A stretch of 64,000 nucleotides of DNA from Psoroptes ovis. Lineage: Eukaryota > Arthropoda > Arachnida > Sarcoptiformes > Psoroptidae. The position numbers and the translations under genes were made by a program. The stretch spans positions 310,001 through 374,000 of the forward strand of contig PQWQ01000008.1 of the NCBI GenBank assembly GCA_002943765.1, read 5' to 3'. Positions 40,201 to 53,700 of the stretch are shown here, one piece after another. Below the pieces are notes generated by a model. It did not search any database. It saw only the letters and a list, made by a program, of their open reading frames with translations, and had not been told where the DNA came from. Every line of letters starts with the position of its first letter. Position 1 is the first letter of the stretch.

Positions 40201-43200
40201 AATATTCCTTAAAGACTATTCTTTAACAAATCTTTAAAAAAAAAAATCTTTAAGAATATTCTTAAACAAATCTTCAAATAAATTTTTTCCAAAAATATTC
40301 TTCTTGAATTTTAAGAATTTCCGAAAAACATTTTTCAACAATTTTCTCAAAAAAAAAGAATATTCTTTGAGAAAAATCCAAAGAATATATTCTTTAACAA
40401 GAAATCTTAAAAGATATTCTTGGAAAATTCTTACGAAAAATTTCTTTAAAAAATTCTTAAAGAATAATATTTTTTTTTTCCTTTAACAACAATTTCTCAA
40501 AACAAATTTCATTGAACAAATTCTTGGCGAGAATGAATATATTCTTATGGATAATAAGTATTATTATTATTATTATTAAAATATTTAAATAATTTTAAAA
40601 GGGAAATTGAAGAATAAATAAAAAATTATTCAATTTGTTTAATGTTTCGAAAAAAAAATTCGAATCGAATAAGAATTTCTTGAAAATAAACAAATAAATA
40701 AATAAGAAAATTACCTTAAGTGAATAAACAGCAGTAATAAATACTTGGTAAATACTTGGTAAATACTTGGTGAATACACAGTAAATACACAGTGAATACT
40801 CATTGAATAACAGTAAATACTTGGTGAATAACAGTGAATAACCATGGGGAAGTCAAAATAACTGAAAAATAATTCATCCACAGAAGAAATTCATTCACCG
40901 AAGAAGAAGAAATCATTTCAAGATCATTGATTTATGGAAATTTTCTCCTCGTTCTTCTTCCTACGAAGAAAATTGTATTTCCACAAGGCTCAAGGCCTGA
41001 TAACTACCGCTAGAATCAAGCCATTTTTGAGCCCCCTTTTTTTCGAGCCCCTGTTCCAAAAGTCTTATCAGGCTTCGGCCAGACTCTTTAAGGATTGCCG
41101 AAGCATCGCCGATATTAACAATGTAACCAAAACACACACATATTGTCGATGACAAGTGAAACATACATATTTTTGTTTGTGGTAAACAAAAACAATCATA
41201 ATAATGATCATCATCGATGATGATGATGATGATCGTCATCGATTATGTTCAATGAATGGTTATTATTATGCCGATGAAATGTATATGGAAATAAAATATT
41301 GATACATTCATTGAACACAGCGAGTAGGGGACATGGTTTGAATTATTTTAGGTTGTCCGAAAAGTTCATGCGTATTTTTAACGAACGTTTTCATTGATTT
41401 AACAATGATCAAATACGTTGGAACTTTTCGGACAAAGTCGAAAATTTTTGAAATTTTGAAATTTTCCATTTTTAGAGATATTGTATCAAGAATTGATCAT
41501 TGTTGACGGCATCAAACAGTCATAATGGACTGTACAAGAATTGTAGAATTCTTAAATTCTGTGAATTATGAAAATTTGAAAATTTGAATCGAATCAAATG
41601 GAGTTGAATTGAACTGAATTGAATCGATTCTGAATGATGAATGAATGATGAAGAGAAATGATTGATGATTTTCAAATCGATCAAAATATATCGATCAAAT
41701 ATCTATGGTCTAACGATGAAATACATACACATTGAACATTGGATACAATATCGATATCGATATATATATGGTTAATATTAGGCTGTCCGAAAAGTTCATT
41801 CCGCTTAATCACAATAGAGTTGCTTACGAAAATTGACCAGAACTTTCCGGACAACCTAATATATGTCGTTTTTGGTTTGTTCAATGTGAATCGATTTGCT
41901 GCGAGAATGACACGAGAATATTTTCCGAAGAAGATATTTCTTAGCTCAGAGCTCTGAGCTTAGGCCTTGCAGGCTCTCGAGCTGCTGCTGAAGCTTCATT
42001 GGTCCGAACTGAACAGCTGAGCTGCTCCACGCTGCTTCAGATCATCGGATCCACCCGATGATGGGGTGATAGCCTTTGAATGCTTCGGTCCTCTTTGCAC
42101 TCGCTCCTCAAGTGCGAAAATCGAATAAATTGAATTTGCCCCCGTTCACCAATGATGGATGAAATTTCATATTACATCATTTGAATTATGAAATTCAATC
42201 AAATTGAGAATTCCATTGGGTGTCATTTGAATTCAATTGAATTCAATTTGAATTGAAATTGGCATTGGAATCATCAGGCATTGAACAACATCAATCGATG
42301 ATACGACAACAACAATAATGAAATCCATCTAAGAAACTCTAAACTCGAAAATTTGATAATTTTGAAAGTTGAAATCATCGAAGAAATACAGGAAAAATGA
42401 CAAGCATTGATATACAATATGTAAAATGCGCTGTCCGAAAAGTTTTTGGTGACTAATTCAATGGAGTTCAATAGAAATTGCCCATTGAAAACCCCTCAAA
42501 ACTTTTTGGACAAAACTCCCATTTCTCTGAAAATCCAACAAATTCATTGGATTTGAACATCTTTTCATTTTTATCAATGTTCATAGTGATTAGTATATTA
42601 TATGATCGTATATATTCTCATTCGAAGATATATTTAATACGAGAAATATATATGAAATTATAAATTAAAATGAAAATAAACAAAGATTGTCCGAAAAATT
42701 CTTGCGTATTAATGCCATTGAAATTCAATGGAAACGTACAGTGAAAATCGGCCAAAACTTTTCGGACAAACCTTATAACATTAAAATTTTCTTCTCGAAA
42801 AAAAAAACAATTATTTTCAATTATTATTATTATCAAATGAATGGAAAGATATTGAATTTATTTTTTATTTTCAAAATAAGAGAAAATCTATGAAAGAAAG
42901 AATAAGAAGAAAATTGATATTTATTGTTTCTCGGTGCAGAATTGATCATTGAAAAGTCTTATTAATTTAAAATAATTGAAAAAATGAAATAAGTGAAAGA
43001 ATTTTCAATGGGAAAATAAACAAATAAACGAAACAAAAGCAAAAATCAAATGAAATTATTGGGCTGTCCCATAAGTTCTTACCGTTTTTTGAATTTTTTT
43101 TTTATTTGAAAAACGGCAAGAACTTATGGGACAACCTAATAAATGAGAATTTCTTCGGAAGAAGAATAATGATGGGAAGAAATCATTCTACGAGAATTTC

Positions 43201-46200
43201 TTAAAGAATTAATAGAAGCGAGAATTCAGGAAAGAATTCACGGAATCGAATCTTTGAAATTCAATGAAATTCTGTGAGCAATTCTAAGATGAGGAATTCT
43301 ATGAGATAAATTCGGTGAGAATTCTGGACGAAATCAAAAGAATTCAAAGTAATTCAAAGAATATCGAAGAATAGCCTTGGATATTCTTCTTCTTTGGATC
43401 CTTTGATTTGCTTTGCTTTGCTTTGCTTTGATTTTGATTTTTTTAAAAGAATTTTCTCGACCTTGAAGACCTTTACGAATCAATTTACGAATGGCCGAAT
43501 TGAATTTACGAATTCATTTCTAAGAATTTAAGATTTTGATTCAAAGAATTTTTGATTTTCTCTAAAAATTTATTTGATTTCATTTGAATTAAATTTTAAT
43601 TAATTAAACTAATGATGGTCAATCATTGGTACATTCGTACATTTGTACAGAATGTCCATTGAAAATCAATTGGAATTCAAATCGCCGATTCGCAAATTGG
43701 CCCGAACACTTTTTTTCGGCCAAACAAATGGACAAGCAAATGTTAGAGGTTGTCCCATAAGTTCTTGCCGGTTTTTTGAATTTTTTTTTCATTCGAAAAA
43801 CGGCAAAAACTTATGGGACAACCTAACAACATGGTAATAAACAAGATTTAAGCTTGAAAGATTTGAAAATTTTCAAGGTTTTTGGGGCTTGAAAACCTTG
43901 CCAAAATACATGTGTTCATTATAATTTTGAATTCAAAGATTCAAAGAATTTCATGATTAATTAATCGTACATTGGACAATGGGATAAATGTCCAGATGCC
44001 GCTTAACAAATGATAATCATGTTAGAGGCCACGAAAAAACAATAGACCCAAATGGTCATCATGGTTCTGGTTTAGTTTTCAATAGGCCCAATGGCAGAAT
44101 ATAATTAAGACTCACACAGATATAAATCATCATCATCCTTCAATTAACTAAAATGTTAAATATTGGGTTGTCCGAAAAGTTTTGGCCGATTTACGAATTG
44201 AAAAAACTGGTGAAAATCAACAAAAACTTTTCGGACAACCCAAATACACATACACTTGTCTCATTGTAAATGAAGCAATATTTTTCATGTTATAATTATG
44301 ACTTATAACCTTCTCATTATAATTAATATAAATGAACTTACATAAATTGTTTTGACATGATCCAGATAAACACAAAATATTAGGTTGTCCCATAAGTTCT
44401 TGCCGTTTTTTAAATTTTTTTTTCATTCAAAAAACGGCAAGAACTTATGGGACAACCTAATAATTCGGAAAATTCAAAATTTTCAAAATTTCAAATTACC
44501 TGAGTATTTTTTGTTCTTCAGTGTTGATTTACAATAGATGGTTTGTGACTAGCGATTGGATGACTTGCAGCTGTGGTTGATGATGAGATAATCATTAACC
44601 TTGTTCATTGATGATGATGATTCGATCGAAATAATGATTCGAAATATTTGACCAAAAAAAATAAAGGGTTAAAAAATGAATGAACACGTGTTAAAACTTA
44701 TTAAAAATAATTACTTGTAAATATTGATACTCAAACACGTGTTCAGCATGTGTAAACAATTAATAATTTCAAGCACGATCTGCACAAATTGTCATTAAAA
44801 TACACGTTTGACATGAAACACGAAAATCATCATAAGTGAAGCTAAGTAGAGCCTCATCACCGAACAAGCCTGATTTATATATATTCACACAAGTTATAAC
44901 CTCTAGTTTGCCACTTATTAACCTTTGAAAGCAATCGAGCGGTGAGCATCACTTACCATAAGATGTAATGCAGCAACTCGATAGGCGCCCCTCAGTCACC
45001 ATTTTACATTAAGTGTGAAAAATCGTCGAGCTGCTGGCTCACTTGCGCTGTAAATGTCTCGAGTTCTAAGGGTTAACAATTCAAAACAAAACGAGTCAGC
45101 CATCGAATGACCATTAGTAATGATTAAATACCATTTTTTTTAAACATGAGGAAAGATTGTCTTAGAGTCTAAGACTTAGAAGATGTCTTGTCTTTGACAA
45201 TTCATCATCAGCGGCAGCAGCAGCAATTCTTTGATTAATTTGAACTTCTCCAACCGCTTTGAATCCTTTGAACTCAGTCGTCTTTGTCTCTTCTCTCTCG
45301 GGTTTTTGCTTTTTCAGGACCCATTGTGCCCCCCCATAGTACCACTGGAACCATGGACCCTTGGACCCCTAGAACCATTGGACCCTTGAATCCTCAGACC
45401 CTAGGACCTTTGGACCCTTGAATCCTCAGACCCTAGGACCTTTGGACCCTTGGACCCTTACATTGAATTCTTCAAAATCCTTCAAAATTCTCAAAAATTC
45501 TTCAAAAATATCAGAAACTTTTCGAAATTCTCCGAGATTCTTTGAAAATTCTTCGAGATTTTACGAAATTCTTCAAGAAATCTGTGCCCAAAGAAGCTCT
45601 GAATCTAAGAATTTCGGAAATATTTCTTTCGAGAATTCTTCTCCTATTCATAAAGACAAAAAATGAAATAATTTAATGATGATCATTAAGGAAAAAAATT
45701 TCTGTAAAATTTCAAAAAAAAATTCAAAACTCAAAATTGTCTGTCAAAATTGTCAAAAAATAGGAAATTTTCCCAGAAAAAAGGGAAATTTTCCCGGGAA
45801 TTCTGACAAGAATTTTTTGTCAAAAATTCTGACATATTTACTTGAAGAAAATATTCTTTCTTTCGAAATTCTTTCATTCATTCATTCATTATCATTCATT
45901 CATTATTATTATTATTTGGTTGTCCCATAAGTTCTTGCCGTTTTTTGAATTTTTTTTCATTCGAAAAATGGCAAGAACTTATGGGACAGCCCGATATAAT
46001 AATCAATTATTTATGTCAATCAATCATTTGACAATTAAGACACACACAGACACACACATTCATTATGATCATTGATAAACATTGTCATAATTATCATTTA
46101 TTTATTTATTTATTTACTTGGTCCTCTTTGAAGAAATATTTAAGTAAAAATATTTCGAAAAATATCTTTGATTTTTGCACATATTATATTAGGTTGTCCG

Positions 46201-47716
46201 AAAAGTTTTTGCCGATTATATCGTAGAAAATTATGGCAAAAATCGGTAAGAATTTATCGGACAACCGGATTATATATTCACCAATGAATTACATTCATCG
46301 TCATCGTTGTTGTTGTTGATGATGATGATGATGATAATTGACAATCATTCTAAGACATAGAAAGAAAGAGATAATTATTACTAGAATTCCAACTTAAGAA
46401 GAATTCCTTGTCCAATTAAAAGCAAATATTATTAGGCTGTCCCATAAGTTCTTGCCGTTTTTTCAAATGAAAAAAAATTCGAAAAAAAAGGCAAGAACTT
46501 ATCGGACAACCTAATTGTTTTGATTTGAAGAATTCTTCTTTGGTTTGTTCTTGTATTTTTTGTAAGACTTTTACCTTGTACCTTGAAAACAATAAAAATA
46601 CCTAATATTAGGTTGTCCCATAAGTTCTTGCCTTTTGTTAAATTTATTTTCATTTGAAAAACGGCAAGAACTTATGGGACAATCTAATAATACATGGCCT
46701 AAAATGAAAACATTGGCATCCGACCATCCATAGGGACATACGATGGCCATCCAATGGTCATTCCAACCTCCACACTAATGATCATTGACCATATGATGGT
46801 CACTGATCATCTGGTTCCTCTTCGTACTCATCATAATGATGATGATGATGATCGAATCGAGGCAAACGACTTGAATTTATGATCAATCACACAGCACAGA
46901 TTATGACCAGAATCTTAAATGACAGAATTGGATTCATTCAAAGATTCTGTTTTCATTCGGTAATATTAGGTTGTCCCATAAGTTCTTGTTGTTTTTTACA
47001 TTTTTTTTTTCATTCGAAAAACGGCAATAACTTATGGGACAACCTAATATTTCAATGAATCCAAATGCTCGAATTTCATTGAAACATCACTGATAAATAA
47101 AAACTTAATGATCAATTAATGACCATTGTATTTACTTATGGTCCATTGTATTCCATTGTCCATTGTCCATCGTACGATCCATTCATTGATTATACAATCG
47201 TATCGAATTTGTACCATACCATGCATTGATCATATAATATAGCATTGAATTAAAGTATTAAATAGAATAAATAAATAAATGTCTATTTTTGGCCAAAACA
47301 AAACAGCACTGATAATGGACAAATTATTACTCCTAAAAAGTAATTCATTCGTTCATAGTTTTCATCCTAAACATCTGTGGTATGTCGACGTGTAGGTATG
47401 TGTGTGTGTGTGTCGAGTGCTTAGGTAAAAATCTGCTGATATCACAATTGTCCATATGTCACACAATATATGCTCGATAGTATATTCGGTAATGCACCGA
47501 ATAATAATTCACCGAAAATGAAAGCGGAGAATCTCAGAAATACACTGAGAATTCAGAGAGAATCCACAGAATCCACAGAATCTTAAAGAATTCACAGAAT
47601 CTAAGAATTCACAGAATTTACAGCGAAGAAACAAAGACACCAAGGATTCACAATGAAAGAAAACATTAATATCCATTAATAATGATAGCTTCGATTTGGC
47701 AAAAGGCAATCATTGG

Positions 47717-47747
<31 letters not shown>

Positions 47748-50700
47748 AATAATGATGATCGTATATCCTTAGAATATATTCTGGGCCCAAGAATATTCTT
47801 GGCAAGGCATCGAATAATGAGAAAAACTTTTTTAAATAATTCATAAATATTTTCGTATTTGGTGGATCCAAAAAAAAAAAAAAAACAAAGTAATTATTAG
47901 GTTGTCCCATAAGTTCTTGCCGATTATATCGTAGAAAATTATGGCAAAAATCGGCAAGAACTTATGGGACAACCTAATAGTATTTGAATTCATCTTCTTC
48001 AAATTCCGTAATTCACCTGAGTCTTGTACAAATTATTGTAATTATATATTAGGTTGTCCTATAAGTTCTTGTCGATTTTCTAATGATTCCCTCACGGATA
48101 TAACCGGCAAAAACTTTTCGGACAACCCAAATAATTTCTTCGATTAATTATTCGACTTTGTTTCATTCAGAAGAATCCGATCATTTTACGGGCCCGAAAA
48201 GTTGCTGGCCGAAATTCTCCGGTGATTCTTCGATTCTTAGGATTCTTTGGCCAAATCCCGGAATTCTTCTGGTGCCAGAATTGCAAGGTGTTTCAGCCAT
48301 CATCAAAATAATGAATCATGAATTCATTCATTCATTCATTTAGCCGACATTCATTTCATACCGGTTGAATTACATTATCTTCATAATGATAAATGATTCT
48401 TCAAATTGATTCATTTGTGCCAGATTTTTGTTTCTTTTCTGTTTCTGGGTTGAATTTCAAATTGAACCAAATTAATTCAATTTGGTTCAATTTGATTCAA
48501 TCCATATCCAATTAGACGCCAGATTTCTACCATTTGATACCAACAGATTTTCACGAAATATATTTCCATTAAACGCATTACCAGAATCTATGAATCTTTA
48601 GGCCAGTCATTCTCAACCGGTGTTCCGCGGCACTTTAGTGTTCCGCCAGATTCCAAAAATGTGCCGCCAAATCTCGGAAATCTAACTCATTCCTTTACTA
48701 TTCCCTTACTTGGTGTGCCGCAAGATTTTGGAAATAAAGGCTTTTCCTTTTTTCAGTGTGCCGCGGCGAAAAAAAGGTTGAGAATGACTGCTTTAGGCTT
48801 TGAATTTTCACTGAAATTAAATAGATTTACGCCATTTGTTACCCATATTTGGCTACCGACAACGATTATTTTCAATTTAAATTTTTTCAATGATTTTATT
48901 TGCCAGATATTTTACTTTGTAACTAATTTTGATACCTTTTATGGGGGATACCTTATAAGATACCTTTTTTGGATACCTTTCGAAAGTTTAAGGTATTTTT
49001 TCTATTTTAACCTCACTTTCACGTGGTTTTACTCGTTTTAATAAGGGTTTAGCAGGGTTTTACAAGGGTTTAACCGATATTTTACCAGGGTTCAATCAAA
49101 GGTTTGCATAGGATTTGACTGATCTAGTCATTGACTTTTAGCGCCATCTGTTGTCAGTTTTCGGTACTTTTTGACATTTTAAATATCTTTTCTTCTTGAA
49201 ATTCAGCAGAACCAAATGAAACAAAACAAGCCTTTATTCTCTCTCTCTCTCTCGATGAAAATGTCCTTCATCATCATTTATTTAAATGTCATTCCATCAC
49301 AACAATTCCTCAACGGAATCCATTATTCTGGTACCAGAATAAATGATTCCAGAATGGATTCACTTAGTTACTTTCTAAGGTACCTACCTTATTACGTACT
49401 TACATATGCAAACACACACACAGGAGAACATTATGTAAATTTTTCCAAACATTTTCCTAACATAAGAATTCATTATTTTCGAATGATGATTATGATGATG
49501 AATTTGATGAATAAATTATTCATGGTACATCAATTTACCCTCGGGGCAATCAAATGGTATTTTGTTTGCTGTCGTTTTTTTTTTCGGTTGTTATTTCTTC
49601 GGTGAATTATTTCGTTGATATTCAAGGAAAGTTTTCTTGGAAGAAAGTTTCTCGGGAAAACTCGTTGCATATTAGGTTGTCCCATAAGTTCTTGCCATTT
49701 TTTAGATTTTTTTTTTTTCATTTGAAAAACGGCAAGAACTTATGGGACAACCTAATAAGAATTCTTGCCATCATTACTAGTCATTATTCAGTACATAGTA
49801 AGTCAAATGAAGGGAATTTTCCTCAGAAAAAAAATACAAGAAAATTTCTCAAAGTTCCCAAGAAGTCTTGGCCTGGAATGCTTAAGAAAATCACCCGAGA
49901 CAAGCAAAACGATTGCAGCAGAGGCAAGTAGAGATACATGCGAATACACAAATGTACCCAGATACAAATGCACCAGATACATCGATAGCAATCATCATGT
50001 ACCCAATCATCAAATAATGATTTAACTAGGAAATTCAACCAAAAAATTCAAATTGGATCCAAAATATGAATTCATTTCTTATTTGTTTATCTGTTTATAT
50101 GTTTGTTTTGTTTACATTTATTTTTTCTGAAAGAAATAATAATAATTTCAAAATTTCAAAATTTCAAAATTTTGAAAATTTCAAAAATTTGTATCATTTC
50201 ATCGATTCATCAATTTATTTTGAATTTTGTTTGAATAAATATTGAAACAAATTAATTTGAATGAATTTTTATTTGAAATTCCAAGCCATTTTCAAAATAA
50301 GCCTCAGGTTCTTAAGAGGGTCTGAGGAGAATCTTCGGATTCTCCGAACACCGGGACAATCGCAGACAGATACACAAAGAAGATTAACCCTTAAAACTCG
50401 AGCGGTGAGCATCACTCACCATAAGATGTGAGGCAGCAACTCGATAGGCGTCCCTCAGTCACCAATTTTACATTAAGTGTTAAAAATTGTCGAGCTGCTG
50501 GCTTGCTTGCGCTTAAAATTGCTTCGAGTGCTAATGGTTAATATAACGACCCTGAGACCTGTGACAAGGGCGCTGTATTTTTTTTTCAGCTCTTCACATA
50601 TCTGAATGGTTCGAATGGTTAAGTAATGATTTCAGACGATTGAGTATTGTTGTTTCTTTGATGAGCTTAGAAAAAAATATGGGAACCACATCATTGATCC

Positions 50701-53700
50701 AAAGACGTAATTGATCGCAATCATCATCAACATTTCAAGAGAATCACGCACAATTTCGATTCATTTTGGTTCGATTTTAAAACAATTGTTTGTTTGTCGG
50801 GCAAAATCTTAATGAGAATCAAACCCTTATATGATATATTTTAATGGGGTGATATGACATAGGGTTGAAACAAACAAACAGCAAAAACAAAAATCAAAGG
50901 GGAAAAATATTGAAGAATCGATAGAAATGTAAGAAATTAAACGAGGAATCCCTGAGAAATTCTTGGCAGAATTCCGCAGAATTCAAAGATTCAAAGATTC
51001 TTTGAAAAAAATTTTTTAAAATTTTAAGAATTTCAAGGATTTCAAATCGTGAATTTCTTAAATCATTTGGGAAATTTTTTTTTTTGAGTAAAAATAACAA
51101 GAATATTCTTTAATATTCTTAAGAAAATATTCAGTAAGAATTGTCCCCCCAAAAAAAAAAAAAAAAAAATTTTTGATTGCTTCAAGAATTCATCAAGGGC
51201 TATTCAATCATTGAATTTGAAATCATAATGAACCGTCATACAAAAAGTATCAGAAATTTTGGCCGAATTTCTTCAGTAAAAAAATCAAAAGATTCTTAGT
51301 TCGTAAAAGGTTTATACTTTGATTCATGAAAATTTTTCTATATTTACATTCAATATGAGTCTTACAGACCTTGACAGCACCTTTGAAATTTCAAATATTT
51401 TTGTTTTTTCAAATAATTCAAATATACTTATACACACCTAAATACGAAAAATCAATCAAATGAATTGATGAGAAATTGAAAATTTGATTGAATTTCAATC
51501 GGAATCACTGATAGAAATCATGAGGAATTCGAAAAAGACATTTCAATTCGAATTTTTGAATAGGAATTTCTCATTCATTCATGAACTTTGGCTAAGAGAC
51601 AAACCCTAAGAAATGAACCTACACACAACATGTACAGACATAAAGACTAAAGACTAAAGTTCAAAGACATCCTCAAAAGTTTGTTTCACTGCTTTGAAAA
51701 TTGAAAATTCTTCGTAAAACCAATTTGAATTTCAATTAAATTACTTTCGAAGAATTATGCAAGAATCATTCAAGAATTATTCAAGAATTTTCCAAAGAAT
51801 TATTATCCGAAGAAATTATCCCAGAAAACTTGAGAAATTATTTCAATTAAATTAAATTGAATTGAATTAAATTCAATTTTCAATTTTCATTTGTTTTTAT
51901 TTTTATTTTTTTAACGAATTAAGTTAATTTAATTTAATTCAATTCAATTTCAATCTAATTTCATTTAATTTTTCATTTCATTCTATTCTAGATTGTCCGA
52001 AAAGTTTTTGCCAATTTTTTTCGACTATTTTCTACTGTATAACTGGCAAAAACTTTTCGGACAACCTAATATTTTCACTTGAAAAAAAAATAAATAAATT
52101 AACCGGTTCTTTTAGGATTTAAATTGCCTTGGCAATTTGGGTCCAATTTTCAGCCTAAAAAAACTTTTCAACAAATGGAATCAGTGAAAACTTTTGTTCA
52201 CTTTTTGGTACCACTTTTGGTACCAAATCGGCGAAAATTTTACGGGAAATTTTCCGGTTTTTTCTGGGAAAATTCCCGAAAAAACATTCGAATTCATTCG
52301 AATTCAATGGTGAAAGGGTTGAAATCGAGTTTGAAAGGGTTGAAATCGAATTTTTTTTCAACGTTCTCTCCGCTTTTCTCATTGAACAATAGTCTTCAAA
52401 ATACTCGCTAATTTGTTTGTTTGTTTGTTAGTCATTATCAATGATGCTATAGTTTTGTACGGTAGGTTGTCCCATAAGTTTTTGCCGATTTACTCGTTGA
52501 AAAACATTTTAAAAAACGACAAAAACTTATGGGACAACCTAATATATTGTTTTCAACTTTTCGAATGGTGGACAAATTATTTGTCATCGACTATTGTAAT
52601 TATTGTCGTTGTCAATGACAATGATGGTGATTGTAATTATTGCTGTCCAAATTCAATTTTGGAAATGGAATTTTTCATTTTGGAGAAATTTTTCATTTTG
52701 GAGAAATTTTCCCGGAAAACTTTGAAAATTCGACTAATTAAAAATTTTCAATTTGATTAATTTTTTGTCGGAAATTTTTCTTCTCATGGTCTATTGTTGA
52801 CTAATTAGTCGAAATGGTCGGCATTTTTTTAAAAAAACGACTTTCTGGAATAATCAAGGGTGAAAATAGGGAATTTTGCCCGAAAAATCTCGGAAATTTT
52901 CCGGGAAAAACCCAATGATTAGTTTCTGACAACCTCCTCCCCCACTAAACAAGGGCCATTTGGTCCATAGTTTCACCCTGCCCCTCCCAACCTTTGATCA
53001 AATTTGGTTTCGGTGACATAATCACTGGGAGGAAGAATCAATCGAGGGATCAATGCCCGCCGGAAAATCTGGCAACACATAAGGCTCAATTATTAGGTTG
53101 TCCCATAAGTTCTTGCCGATCTTTCGAATGAAAAAAAAATTTTAAAAACCGTAAGAACTTATCGGACAGCTCAATTATTTCAAACTCGATTCTAAAACCA
53201 AGAGAAAAAGTCAACAAAAAATCATTCATAGGATCCGAATTGATGATGATCATATTGTTTACAATTTAAATTATTGAAAATCAAATGAAAATGAAATTTA
53301 ATTTGATTTATTAGGTTGTCCAATAAGTTCTTGCCGATTTTCTGATGATTTCCAACGATATAATCGGCAGAAACTTTCCGGACAACCTAATAATTTCGTT
53401 CGTTCGAAAATCGAATCAAATTAAATGTCATTAAATTTTGTAGGGTTGTATTGATCCAATGAGATTGGGCCAATAAGGAACCTACAATAAGGTCTTTTGT
53501 TTGTATTTTCAATTATCTCTACGGGATGTGTGAGAGATAGAGAGGAGAGAGATAAAGGAGAGAGAAATGTTTCCCGAAATTAAAAACAAACAAACGGAAT
53601 CGGGAAAATTTCCGAGAAAATGATTTTTTCAGATTGATTTTAAATTGATTCGGACCCGAATTTGGGGCCCAATTACGGGCCATATTCGGGCCTGATTTGG

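Noticed and set aside
40961..41239. Minus-strand frame with an ordinary-looking stretch GDASAILKESGRSLIRLLEQ
   Set aside because: No start context, no splice partners and no family recognised; the GC-rich patch at 40985-41130 alone can explain it.
48661..49041. 126-codon plus-strand open frame
   Set aside because: Its start lies inside the 187-bp hAT miniature element and the rest is AT-rich intron sequence.
1214..53390. Regularly repeated palindromes as a CRISPR-like array
   Set aside because: Spacing is irregular (tens to thousands of bases), copies are flanked by TA, and the DNA is eukaryotic.
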